A DNA stretch of 62,520 nt, from the NCBI RefSeq assembly GCF_030580675.1, contig NZ_JAUQUB010000007.1, positions 1-62,520 of the forward strand, written 5' to 3'. Shown here one piece after another: positions 26,809 to 34,519 of this stretch. The number at the start of each line of letters is the position of its first letter. Position 1 is the first letter of the stretch. The translations under genes were made by a program, and so were the position numbers. The notes under the pieces were generated by a model. It was not told where the DNA came from. It saw nothing but the letters and a program-made list of their open reading frames with translations, and did no database searches. This DNA is from Antiquaquibacter soli (GTDB lineage: Bacteria; Actinomycetota; Actinomycetes; Actinomycetales; Microbacteriaceae).

Positions 26809-27042
26809 CTACGCGGTGGGCGCGGCCTTCTCGTCGTCGCCGTCGAGCTTGTCGCGGACGAAACCACTGAGGTCCTCGCCCTTCTCGCGGACGTACTCGG
26901 CCGCGTCGCCCGCCTTGTCCTTGGCGAACTCGGCGGCATCGCCCGCCTTGTCCTTCACGAACTCGGCAGCGTCGCCCGCCGCGTCCTTGGCCTTCTCGAA
27001 TCCCTCGGCCAGGTTCTCCTTGGCGTCATCAATGAAACCCAT
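26809..27042 (-). CDS. small LEA-like protein with 11-residue repeats
   Basis: The 77-aa hydrophilic protein contains four consecutive 11-mers: AGDAAEFVKDK (22-32), AGDAAEFAKDK, AGDAAEYVREK and GEDLSGFVRDK (55-65). This periodicity is the hallmark of group 3 LEA and apolipoprotein-like amphipathic helices, associated with desiccation or membrane protection. AGAAGGGTGGAG precedes the ATG. It lies next to a second small protein sharing the MG-[FL]-[IL]-DDAK start. Confidence 0.75.
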   Translation of the reverse strand: MGFIDDAKENLAEGFEKAKDAAGDAAEFVKDKAGDAAEFAKDKAGDAAEYVREKGEDLSGFVRDKLDGDDEKAAPTA

Positions 27043-27111
27043 GCTCCACCCTTCTGATGAGTGCGGCGTGCGCCGACGGTTCGAGGATAGTGGCGGCCGA
27101 CCCGGAGGGGA

Positions 27112-27327
27112 CTAGTCGCGCAGCTGTTCCTTGTAGTCGTTCTTGGCCTTCGTGGCGTCGCGTTCGGCCTCGGCGCGCTTCACGTCGGCCTCGGCGCGCG
27201 TGACCTCGGCATCGGCCTGGACCTCGTCCACCTTGTCGCTGATGCGCTCCTTGGTGTCGTCGACCCATTCCCCGACCTTCTTGCCGGTGGCCTCTGCAGC
27301 GTCCTTGGCGTCGTCGAGCAGTCCCAT
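27112..27327 (-). CDS. small helical YtxH/LEA-like stress protein
   Basis: The 71-aa protein is strongly charged and predicted to be one long helix (EVTRAEADVKRAEAERDATKAK). AAGGAGG at 6-nt spacing gives a strong start. Together with the adjacent 77-aa gene it probably responds to osmotic, drying or envelope stress; no direct evidence of function exists in the sequence. The first codons resemble the neighbour, suggesting duplication and divergence. Confidence 0.7.
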   Translation of the reverse strand: MGLLDDAKDAAEATGKKVGEWVDDTKERISDKVDEVQADAEVTRAEADVKRAEAERDATKAKNDYKEQLRD

Positions 27328-27504
27328 GGTGTTCCTCCTTGTGGGTCGTTTCCTGATGGTTTCTTGACCCTACAACGGGGGGTACGCCCGTTACCGAGCC
27401 TTCACCGTTCTCCCAGAGCGCTCCCAGACAACGCCCGGACTGACGCCCGAATCGTGAGAAACGTTGGGTAGCGGTGAGGGATGCCCGCCCCTAGCGTGAT
27501 CACC

Positions 27505-28485
27505 ATGAGGCGCATTCTTATTCTTCCCACAGCACTGGTTCTCTCCGCGCTCGCCCTCACAGGCTGCGCGGCCGGGGGCGGCGATTACTCGTCGAGCGAC
27601 TCCGCCGGCGGCGTCACCGCTCCGCAAGCGATGGACAACGAGTCGATCGCGACCGAGGACGGCACCCGAGCAGACTCGGCCGACCGCCAGGTGATCGTCA
27701 CCGGCTGGATGACCGTGACGGTCGAGGAGCCGCTCGAGGCGGCGGTCGAAGCGGTCCGCATCGCCGAGTCCGTCGGCGGCCGCGTCGACGGACGGCAGGA
27801 GTACGCCCCCGTCGACGGCGACAAGGGCAGCGCCACGCTGACCCTGCGCCTCCCGGCCGAGGGGCTCAGCGCCACGCTCGACAAGCTCAAGGAGCTCGGG
27901 GACGTGCAGGAGGTCTCCCTCAACTCCACCGACGTCACGATGGCCACGCAGGACCTCGACGCGCGGATCACGGCGCTGTCGGCATCCATCGACCGGCTCC
28001 TCGCCCTCCTCGAGAAGTCGACGGACATCGACACGCTCATCTCGCTCGAGACGGCGATCTCCGACCGCCAGGCCCAGCTCGAGAGCCTCGAGGCCGAACG
28101 GCGCTACTACGCCGACCAGGTCGCGCTGTCGACGGTGACCCTCAACCTCGTGTCGGTCGCGGACGCGCCGGTCGAGGAGCCCGTCACGTTCTGGGACGGA
28201 CTCGTCGCCGGCTGGACCGCGTTCGTCGCGTTCTTCGCCGGGCTGCTCGTGGTGCTCGGCGCGCTCATCCCGTGGCTCGTGCTCGCGGGGATCATCACCG
28301 CGATCATCCTGCTCCTGGTGCGCGCGAGCGCCCGCCGGAAGGAGCGCGCTGCCACCGCGGCCGCTGCCCCCGTGGTGGCCGAGTCGGGTCCCGCTGTCGA
28401 GGCGGAGCCCGCTGCCGCGGCGGAGCCGGCGGCACCCGCCCCGGCGCCGCGGACCCGCAAGTCCCCCGCCAAGAAGAGCGAGTAG
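27505..28485 (+). CDS. DUF4349-domain lipoprotein
   Basis: The 326-aa protein has a lipobox signal peptide (ALALTGC, Cys about residue 20), a DUF4349 domain with two beta segments (RQVIVTGWMTVTV, STVTLNLV) around a coiled coil (residues 140-190), a transmembrane helix near residues 240-270 and an Ala/Pro-rich basic tail. It should sit in the cell envelope. ATG 27505 has a TAGCGT -10 box 7 nt upstream. Function of DUF4349 is unknown. Confidence 0.85.
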   Translation: MRRILILPTALVLSALALTGCAAGGGDYSSSDSAGGVTAPQAMDNESIATEDGTRADSADRQVIVTGWMTVTVEEPLEAAVEAVRIAESVGGRVDGRQEYAPVDGDKGSATLTLRLPAEGLSATLDKLKELGDVQEVSLNSTDVTMATQDLDARITALSASIDRLLALLEKSTDIDTLISLETAISDRQAQLESLEAERRYYADQVALSTVTLNLVSVADAPVEEPVTFWDGLVAGWTAFVAFFAGLLVVLGALIPWLVLAGIITAIILLLVRASARRKERAATAAAAPVVAESGPAVEAEPAAAAEPAAPAPAPRTRKSPAKKSE

Positions 28486-28497
28486 TCGAGAGGACGT

Positions 28498-28525
28498 GCT
28501 CGTCGCGGGTCAGCCCGCGGCGAGC
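28498..28525. terminator. bidirectional hairpin between convergent genes
   Basis: GCTCGTCGCGGG and CCCGCGGCGAGC pair over 12 positions with one T-G wobble and a TCAG loop. The loop holds the stop of the convergent LLM oxidoreductase gene. It is a strong candidate terminator for both genes. Confidence 0.6.
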
Positions 28526-29550
28526 ATGTCCTTGACCATCGGCACGACGACCGAGCCGTAGAGCTCGATCGAGCGCATCGACTTCTCGTGCGGGAGCGTT
28601 CCCGCCGAGTACTTCAGATCGAAACGCTGCACCCCGAGGGCCTTGACCTTCGTCGCGATCTTCCGAGCGACGGTCTCGGGCGAGCCGAGGTAGAGGGCGC
28701 CGTGCTCGATCTCGTGCCGGTATTCGTCGGGGCCGGTGGGCGGCCATCCGCGCTCCGCGCCGATGCGGTCGCGCATCACCTTGTGGTGCGGCCAGTACTC
28801 CTCCGCCGCCTGCTCGTCCGTGTCGGCGATGTAGCCGGGCGAATGCACGGCGACCGGCAGGTCGGGCTTCTCCATCTGCGCGAGCGCCCGGTGGAACAGG
28901 TCCACGTAGGGAGCGAAGCGCTCGGGGTCGCCGCCGATGATCGCCAGGACGAGCGGCAAACCGTAGCGCGCCGCGCGGACCACCGACTCGGGGCTGCCAC
29001 CGACGCCCACCCAGGTCGGGATGCGCCCGCCCTCGGTGTGCGGATAGACGCCCTGATCGGTGAGCGGTGCCCGCAGGCTCCCCGACCACGTCACGGGCTC
29101 CTCGGTGATGAGCTGGGAGAAGAGGTCGAGCTTCTGCTCGAAGAGTTCCTCGTACTTGGCGAGGTCGAATCCGAAGAGCGGGAAGGACTCCGTGAAGGAG
29201 CCCCGGCCGAGGATGACCTCCGCACGGCCGTGGGACAGGGCATCCACCGTCGCGAACCGCTGGAAGACCCGCACCGGGTCGTCGGAGGAGAGCACGGTGA
29301 CCGCCGATCCGAGATGGATGCGCTTCGTCGCGGTCGCGAGCCCCGCGAGCACGACCTCGGGGGCGGAGACGGCGAAGTCCTGCCGGTGGTGCTCGCCCAC
29401 TCCGAAGAAGTCCAGCCCCAGTTCGTCGGCGAGGACGCCCTCGGCGACGACGTTGCGGATCACCTGCGCGTGGCTCAGGGGCGCGTCATCCGGGCCCACC
29501 GTCACGTCGCCGAACGTGTCGAGTCCGAACTCGACCTGCTGGTCAGCCAT
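28510..29550 (-). CDS. LLM-class flavin-dependent oxidoreductase
   Basis: The 346-aa protein is a luciferase-like TIM barrel with LDFFGVGEHHRQDFAVSAPEV and ILGRGSFTESFPLFGFDL, typical of bacterial 'LLM class' enzymes. They use FMN or F420; which one cannot be decided here. ATG 29550 is chosen for the GAAGGGGAGCAG site; the frame is open 16 codons further upstream. Substrate is unknown. Confidence 0.88.
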   Translation of the reverse strand: MADQQVEFGLDTFGDVTVGPDDAPLSHAQVIRNVVAEGVLADELGLDFFGVGEHHRQDFAVSAPEVVLAGLATATKRIHLGSAVTVLSSDDPVRVFQRFATVDALSHGRAEVILGRGSFTESFPLFGFDLAKYEELFEQKLDLFSQLITEEPVTWSGSLRAPLTDQGVYPHTEGGRIPTWVGVGGSPESVVRAARYGLPLVLAIIGGDPERFAPYVDLFHRALAQMEKPDLPVAVHSPGYIADTDEQAAEEYWPHHKVMRDRIGAERGWPPTGPDEYRHEIEHGALYLGSPETVARKIATKVKALGVQRFDLKYSAGTLPHEKSMRSIELYGSVVVPMVKDMLAAG

Positions 29551-29630
29551 CTGCTCCCCTTCGCGTGAGGTCGATGCGTTTGCATCGGTGTTACTCAACC
29601 CACGCTAGCGGTTCTCCATTCCCTGCGGCA

Positions 29631-30899
29631 TCAGAAGGCCTCCGCGACGGACGCGGCCTCCGCCTGCACCGTGGCGGAGTCGACGAGCGACTGGGTGCCG
29701 AGCACCGCGACCCACTCGTCGAGAGCGGCTTGCGCCGCGCCGCTGTCGACCAGCGTCGACCGGAGCTCGGCGAGCGCGGACTCGTAGAGCGCGGCGAAGC
29801 CGTCGTCGGCGAGGAAGCGCTCGGAGAGCACATTGCCCTGGCTCGGGCCCCCGGCCATGCCGCCCGCTCCCCCGCCGCCGGGCCGGTCGCCGTCCGCGGG
29901 CCGGTCGCCGCCGTCGCCCGGGCCGCCGGCCTCCCCGCCGCCCGGCCCGCCGCCCGGGCCGCCGTTCGAGACGCCGAGTGCGAGGTTGAGGTCCCACGAC
30001 ACCACCGTCATGAGCCCGGTCGACTCGTCGTAGCGGAGGTAGGAGTTGTTGCCCGGGCCGTCGATGTCGTCGAAGTTCCCGACGATCTCCTGGAATGCGA
30101 GGTAGGTGGCGAACGCGTCGACGTCGAGCCAGTCGCCGAGCCCGCTCGCGAACTCCTCGTCGCTCGCGGTGTTGACGAACTCGAGGAAGTCGATGAGCGG
30201 CGTGAGATCGTCGTCGCCCGCCTCCTGGTCGAAGACGTCGGCATAGGCATCCGGATCGTCGCCGCGGTAAGAGTAGTCGCCGCCCGCTTCCGCCTTATAG
30301 AGCGCGCCGTCGGTCCCGAACTCGGCGGCGTCCCACTCCTCGCCAGGATTCTGGATGACCAGACGCAGGTCGCTCGCACCGTTGACCGACACCTCCGCCG
30401 CGATCGCCTCCTCGCTCGCGAGCCCGGTGAGCTCGAGCAGCTCGAGTGCGACGGCCTCGTTGAGGGAGGTCTCGGAGTTGTTACCGCGCACGACGAGCTC
30501 GGTCCAGCCGTCGTACTCCTGCCCGTCGACGAACTCGTCGAGGCGGATGAGCCACGGCAGCTCCTCCGCCGCGCTGTCGACGGAGATGCCGCGCAGACTC
30601 GAGTTGCCCTTGAGCTTGATGCCCACGTTCTCGAACACCGTTCCGTCGATCGTGACCGTCGCCGAGACCCACACCTTCTCGCCCGAGTCGACGTACGACT
30701 GGAGGGCGGCGCGCAGCTGCGACTCGTCCACCTCGATGGCGATCGAGTGCACGACGCTCGAGTCCCAGAGGGTGGCGCTTGCGGCGGAAGCACTCACGGG
30801 AGCCTCGGCAGGCGTCGTTGTCGCGGCGGGCGTGGAGCATCCGGTGAGGATCAGGACGACGGATGCTGCGGCGGCAAGGGCCAGTCGGGAGCGAGTCAT
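29631..30899 (-). CDS. CotH-family atypical kinase-like lipoprotein
   Basis: The 422-aa protein has a lipoprotein signal (VVLILTGC) and the CotH fold: LKGNSSLRG, ELVVRGNNSETSLNEAVALELL and TVVSWDLNLALG with the metal-binding Asp. CotH proteins are secreted or spore-surface kinases; in non-sporulating actinobacteria the target is unknown. A Gly/Pro/Asp-rich low-complexity insert (about residues 305-350) separates the kinase core from a helical C-terminus. Confidence 0.83.
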   Translation of the reverse strand: MTRSRLALAAAASVVLILTGCSTPAATTTPAEAPVSASAASATLWDSSVVHSIAIEVDESQLRAALQSYVDSGEKVWVSATVTIDGTVFENVGIKLKGNSSLRGISVDSAAEELPWLIRLDEFVDGQEYDGWTELVVRGNNSETSLNEAVALELLELTGLASEEAIAAEVSVNGASDLRLVIQNPGEEWDAAEFGTDGALYKAEAGGDYSYRGDDPDAYADVFDQEAGDDDLTPLIDFLEFVNTASDEEFASGLGDWLDVDAFATYLAFQEIVGNFDDIDGPGNNSYLRYDESTGLMTVVSWDLNLALGVSNGGPGGGPGGGEAGGPGDGGDRPADGDRPGGGGAGGMAGGPSQGNVLSERFLADDGFAALYESALAELRSTLVDSGAAQAALDEWVAVLGTQSLVDSATVQAEAASVAEAF

Positions 30900-30914
30900 G
30901 GCACCCAGTCGACC

Positions 30915-30946
30915 AGCGCCCCCTCGCCCGACGCTGGGTGGGCGCT
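30915..30946 (-). terminator. possible hairpin between aquaporin and CotH genes
   Basis: AGCGCCC and GGGCGCT form a 7-bp stem around an 18-nt loop. A competing stem CACCCAG/CTGGGTG (30902-30940) is also possible. It may end aquaporin transcription on the minus strand or regulate entry into the CotH gene. Confidence 0.35.
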
Positions 30947-30955
30947 ATCGATCGG

Positions 30956-31639
30956 CTATGAGCCGTCGACCGCCTCGCCGCGAGCCGTCGGTGCGGGCGC
31001 GAACCAGAGGATCGCCAGCACCCCCACGGCACCGCCGATCAGCTGGGCGAGGACGAAGCCGGGAGCGGATGCGGGGGCGATGCCCGCGAACGTGTCCGAG
31101 AACATCCGACCGATCGTGATGGCGGGGTTCGCGAAGCTCGACGAGCTCGTGAAGAAGTACGCCGCGCCGATGTAGGCACCGACTGCCCAGGGGACTACCG
31201 CGCCGCGCCCTGTCCTCGCGAGCACGAAGACCACCAGCACGAGACCGGCGGTCGCGATGATCTCCGCAAGGAATCGCGGCGGGTCCATGCGCTCGGTCGC
31301 GCTCAGGGCGAGCGCCGGGAGCCCGAACATGGTGTTCGCCAGCACCGCGCCGCCGATGCATCCGGCAACCTGGGCGGGCACGTACGCCGCAACGTCGCGC
31401 CAGCGGCGACCACCGAGGGCCGCATCGACGAGGGAGACGACGGGATTGACGTGGGCCCCGCTCACGGCGACGAAGACGAGGATGATCACGGGCAGACCGA
31501 GTGCGGTCGCGAAGGCGTTCTCGAGGAGTTGGAGCCCCGTGTCGGTCGGCGACAGCCGCTGGGCGGCGATCCCGGAGCCGATCACGAGGGCCGCGAGGAG
31601 GGCGCTGCCGAGGAACTCGGCCGCGATCCGGCGGATCAC
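30956..31639 (-). CDS. aqpS: aquaporin of the arsenic cluster (AqpS-like)
   Basis: The 227-aa protein is a MIP channel with about six helices and the two half-helix motifs NPV (65-67) and NPA (171-173), the latter followed by selectivity-filter Arg178. Neutral As(OH)3 passes aquaglyceroporins; in Sinorhizobium meliloti AqpS replaces ArsB as the As(III) exit route. GTG 31639 overlaps the arsR stop by 4 nt (GTGA), so both are made together. NPV instead of NPA in the first motif is unusual and may alter selectivity. Confidence 0.82.
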   Translation of the reverse strand: MIRRIAAEFLGSALLAALVIGSGIAAQRLSPTDTGLQLLENAFATALGLPVIILVFVAVSGAHVNPVVSLVDAALGGRRWRDVAAYVPAQVAGCIGGAVLANTMFGLPALALSATERMDPPRFLAEIIATAGLVLVVFVLARTGRGAVVPWAVGAYIGAAYFFTSSSSFANPAITIGRMFSDTFAGIAPASAPGFVLAQLIGGAVGVLAILWFAPAPTARGEAVDGS

Positions 31640-31989
31640 GCCGACTGGAAGACGCGGGCGAGCGCGTCGAGCGACCCGGGGACGAGCTGGTAGTAGGCCC
31701 ACGTGCCGCGCTTGGACCGGGTGAGGTAGCCGGCGTCGAGGAGAACCTTGAGGTGGTGGGACACGGTGGGCTGACCCAGGTCGAACGCCTCCGTGATGTC
31801 GCACACGCACGCCTCCTGCTCCGGGGACCCCGCGATGATCGAGATCATGCGGAGGCGGGTCGGATCCGCAAGGGCCTTGATCGAGCGGGCCAGGTCGTCG
31901 GCCTGGGTATCTGTGAGGGTCTCCTGGGTGAGGGGCTCGCAGCAGACGGCGGCCTCGGTGACCGACAGCGGCAGAAGTGCGGTGGGCAT
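31636..31989 (-). CDS. arsR: ArsR-family As(III)-responsive repressor
   Basis: The 117-aa winged-helix protein has DLGQPTVSHHLKVLLDAGYL as recognition region. Cys16-Cys17 near the N-terminus and Cys61/Cys63 in ACVC match the unusual As(III) site of the Corynebacterium glutamicum ArsR (a vicinal pair plus a distal Cys), rather than the E. coli CxCxxC site. ATG 31989 is leaderless (TACGAT, 6 nt). Two ATCGA-N6-TCGAT palindromes occupy the divergent promoter region. Confidence 0.9.
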   Translation of the reverse strand: MPTALLPLSVTEAAVCCEPLTQETLTDTQADDLARSIKALADPTRLRMISIIAGSPEQEACVCDITEAFDLGQPTVSHHLKVLLDAGYLTRSKRGTWAYYQLVPGSLDALARVFQSA

Positions 31990-31991
31990 GC

Positions 31992-32060
31992 ATCGATCGT
32001 AGTCGATATTGACAGACATCGATATACGGTCCACACTCGAACATCGACAGATATCGATGT
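31992..32060. promoter_or_regulatory. two ArsR-type operators in the ars divergent promoter
   Basis: ATCGATCGTAGTCGAT (31992-32007) and ACATCGACAGATATCGATGT (32041-32060) both contain ATCGA-N6-TCGAT. This is the spacing of the known ArsR/SmtB operator ATCAA-N6-TTGAT. The first covers the -10 box and the bases before the arsR ATG; the second ends next to the AAGGAG of the CxxC microprotein gene. Binding would shut both directions. Confidence 0.7.
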
Positions 32061-32072
32061 AAGGAGATCCCG

Positions 32073-32243
32073 ATGTTCGGAGCGAACCCCGGCGCCTGGC
32101 TGGCCCTCCACCGACAGGAGCGCGACCAGCTCGAGCGCGCAGTGCGGGGCCCCCGCCGCCCGCGGCGCCTGCCCTCCCTCGACCGACTGCTGCCGAGCGC
32201 CGCGCCGGTCGCCTCTCCCGCGCCCGTGTGCGCCACCTGCTGA
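32073..32243 (+). CDS. 56-aa microprotein with C-terminal CATC (CxxC), first gene of ars operon
   Basis: ATG 32073 has a strong AAGGAG at 6 nt and a stop overlapping the next ATG (TGATG). The protein begins MFGANPGAWLALHRQERD, has a basic Arg/Pro-rich middle and ends in VCATC, giving a CxxC pair at residues 53 and 56. It is not a member of any family recognised here. Codon use is like its neighbours. Position under the ArsR operator suggests an As(III)-binding, chaperone or redox role, which is inference. Confidence 0.65.
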   Translation: MFGANPGAWLALHRQERDQLERAVRGPRRPRRLPSLDRLLPSAAPVASPAPVCATC

Positions 32244-33544
32244 TGACTCTCATCGACCTCTCCCCTGCGCCACCGACGGGCTCCGTCCTGCGCGACCTAC
32301 CGGTGGTGGTGATCGGCGCCGGCCCCGTCGGGCTCGCCGCTGCCGCCCACCTCGCCGAGCGCGGCATCGACTTCGTCGTGCTCGAAGCCGGGGCCGTCGC
32401 CGAGAGCGTCTCGTCCTGGGCGCACATCCGGCTGTTCTCGCCCTGGAAGCACCTCGTCGACCCCGCCGCCCGGCGCCTTCTCGAGTCCGACGGCTGGTCC
32501 GCGCCCACCGAGTCGCTCGCGCCCACCGGGGGCGAGCTCGTGGAGCGCTACCTGCGGCCGCTCTCCTCCCTCTCCGCCATCGCGCCGCGCGTGCGCACGG
32601 CGGCGCGAGTGGTCGCCGTGAGCCGCCGCGGCATGGACCGCACGCGGACGTCGGCGCGGGCATCCACCCCGCTCGTGGTCCGGTTCCAGGACAGCTCAGG
32701 CCTCTCGGAGCTCTCCGCGCGAGCCGTCATCGACGCCTCCGGCACGTTCCGCAGTCCCAACCCGCTCGGCTCGAACGGGCTGGACCCGCTCGGCGCGCAC
32801 GCCGTGGCCGACCGCCTGCTGCCTGCAATGCCCGACGTGCTCGGTGTGCGGCAGTCCGAGTTCGCCGGACGCCACACGACCGTCGTCGGCGCCGGCCACT
32901 CCGCGGCGAACACGCTCGTGAGCCTCGGCGAGCTCATCCGGCAGGAGCCGTCCACCCGCGCGACGTGGGTCATCCGCAGCCGGGAGGCGACGCGGGTGCT
33001 CACCGCGGAGAGCGACGAGCTCGCCGATCGCGCTTCCCTGTCCTCCCGCCTTCGTCGGCTCCTCGAATTCGGCGTCATCGACATCGTCGACCGGTTCGAG
33101 ATCGTCGGCCTCTCCCGAGAGGACGACGGGATGCTCGTGACGGGCCAGCGCGCCGGCGGGCTCGAGTCCTTCCACACCGATCTGCTCGTCAACGCGACCG
33201 GCTTCCGGCCCGACCTCGGGATGCTCCGGGAGGTGCGTCTCGATCTCGACGAGGTCGTCGAGGCGCCGCGACGACTCGCCCCGCTCATCGACCCGAACCT
33301 GCACAGCTGCGGCACGGTCGCGCCGCACGGCGTCGCCGAGCTCGCGCACCCCGAGCCCGGTTTCTTCATCGCCGGCATGAAGAGTTACGGCCGAGCCCCG
33401 ACCTTCCTCCTGGCGACCGGCTACGAGCAGGTCCGCTCGATCACCGCGTTCATCGACGGCGATCTCGAAGCGGCGCGTGCGGTGCAGCTCGTGCTGCCCG
33501 CGACGGGGGTGTGCTCGACGTCGTCCGCGGAGGCGTGCTGCTAG
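32243..33544 (+). CDS. arsO: FAD-dependent oxidoreductase, ArsO-like flavin monooxygenase
   Basis: The 433-aa protein has an FAD motif VIGAGPVGLAAAAHL, an NADPH motif VVGAGHSAANTLVSLG and the ATG-like motif NATGFRPDL. This layout fits flavin-containing monooxygenases such as ArsO of Streptomyces ars clusters. It ends in CSTSSAEACC, a cysteine-rich tail suited to metalloid binding. The ATG overlaps the microprotein stop. The reaction on arsenic is not established for the family. Confidence 0.75.
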   Translation: MTLIDLSPAPPTGSVLRDLPVVVIGAGPVGLAAAAHLAERGIDFVVLEAGAVAESVSSWAHIRLFSPWKHLVDPAARRLLESDGWSAPTESLAPTGGELVERYLRPLSSLSAIAPRVRTAARVVAVSRRGMDRTRTSARASTPLVVRFQDSSGLSELSARAVIDASGTFRSPNPLGSNGLDPLGAHAVADRLLPAMPDVLGVRQSEFAGRHTTVVGAGHSAANTLVSLGELIRQEPSTRATWVIRSREATRVLTAESDELADRASLSSRLRRLLEFGVIDIVDRFEIVGLSREDDGMLVTGQRAGGLESFHTDLLVNATGFRPDLGMLREVRLDLDEVVEAPRRLAPLIDPNLHSCGTVAPHGVAELAHPEPGFFIAGMKSYGRAPTFLLATGYEQVRSITAFIDGDLEAARAVQLVLPATGVCSTSSAEACC

Positions 33545-33547
33545 TCG

Positions 33548-33565
33548 CATAGGCTGTCGTCTATG
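33548..33565. promoter_or_regulatory. CATAG-N8-CTATG operator over the arsR-arsC start
   Basis: CATAG (33548-33552) and CTATG (33561-33565) form an inverted repeat that includes the ATG of the fusion gene. A TAGGCT -10 box (33550-33555) lies inside it, 7 nt before the ATG. The same pattern with the same spacing lies ahead of arsC at 34493-34510, pointing to one shared regulator. Confidence 0.6.
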
Positions 33566-34477
33566 AATCGCGGGATGCCTCGCCATGAAGCCGAGCGCAT
33601 CGCCCGCGGACTGCGGGCTCTCGCCGACCCCACCCGCGTTCAGCTCCTCGCCCTTCTCGTCGAGGCGCCCGGCGGTCGGCGAGGGGTGACGGAGCTCGCG
33701 GTCGAACTCGGCTTGCGCCAGCCGACTGTCAGCCACCACCTCGCGCTCCTCGCCGAGGAGGGTCTCGTGCTCCGTTCGCAGGAGGGGCGCACCGCGTGGT
33801 ACTCGGTGATGCCCACTCGCTTCGGCGACGTCGTCGAGGCGATGCGAGGGCCCGAGCCCGTCGCCGCGGCGGTCGCGCCCGCCGTGCTCGAGCGGATCGC
33901 CGACGATCTCGCGACGCGCTTCGCCGGAGTCCTCTCAGCGCCGACCGTCGACCGCTACGTGCGTGACAGCTACGAGCTCCTGGCCGAACGGGCGCGCATC
34001 ACGCGGTACTTGCCCTCGCTCACCGCCCGGTTCGCGGCGGACCGGCTGTCCGCGGTGGCGGCGGTCGAGCATCCGGCCGATCGTCCGCGGGTGCTGTTCG
34101 TGTGCGTCCAGAACGCTGGCCGATCCCAGCTCGCTGCGGGCATCCTGCGCTCGCTTGCCGGTGACCGGGTCACGGTGCTCACGGCGGGATCGCAACCAGC
34201 CGCAGAGGTCAACCCGCTCGTCGTCGACGCGCTCGACGAGGTGGGCGTGCCCCTCGGGGCCGAGTTCCCCAAGCCCCTCACCGATGAGGTCGTTCGCGCG
34301 GCTGACGTGGTCGTGACGATGGGCTGCGGCGACGCGTGCCCCGTCTACCCCGGCCGCCGCTACCTGGATTGGGACCTGCCCGACCCCGCAGGGATGAGCT
34401 TCGAGGGAGTGAGGACGGTGCGCGACGAGATCGAGGCGCGCGTGCGCTCCTTGCTCGGGGAGTTGAACATTCGGTAA
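33563..34477 (+). CDS. arsRC: ArsR-ArsC fusion (regulator plus arsenate reductase)
   Basis: The 304-aa protein joins an ArsR winged helix (1-95, LRQPTVSHHLALLAEEGL), a three-helix bundle (105-165) and an LMW-phosphatase-fold ArsC (176-304) with CVQNAGRSQ at Cys181. Cys255 and Cys259 are in GCGDAC. The only cysteines in the protein are these three, so the DNA-binding domain lacks any As(III) site of its own. The transcript is leaderless (TAGGCT, 7 nt). ArsRC fusions are known in other bacteria; signalling by them is not settled. Confidence 0.85.
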   Translation: MNRGMPRHEAERIARGLRALADPTRVQLLALLVEAPGGRRGVTELAVELGLRQPTVSHHLALLAEEGLVLRSQEGRTAWYSVMPTRFGDVVEAMRGPEPVAAAVAPAVLERIADDLATRFAGVLSAPTVDRYVRDSYELLAERARITRYLPSLTARFAADRLSAVAAVEHPADRPRVLFVCVQNAGRSQLAAGILRSLAGDRVTVLTAGSQPAAEVNPLVVDALDEVGVPLGAEFPKPLTDEVVRAADVVVTMGCGDACPVYPGRRYLDWDLPDPAGMSFEGVRTVRDEIEARVRSLLGELNIR

Positions 34478-34492
34478 CGACATCCTCAAATC

Positions 34493-34510
34493 CATAGATA
34501 TCCGTCTATG
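34493..34510. promoter_or_regulatory. CATAG-N8-CTATG operator ahead of arsC
   Basis: CATAGA-TATCCG-TCTATG is a perfect 6-bp inverted repeat with 6-nt spacer. The TATGCT -10 box of arsC (34507-34512) overlaps its right arm, and the ATG follows 7 nt later. It matches the site on the arsR-arsC fusion, so the fusion protein probably controls both. Confidence 0.6.
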
Positions 34511-34519
34511 CTTTGAGCT

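Noticed and set aside
31640-32236. Upstream extension of the aquaporin frame to 426 aa
   Set aside because: Overlaps the well-supported arsR gene; the GTG at 31639 with GTGA coupling starts the conserved MIP domain.
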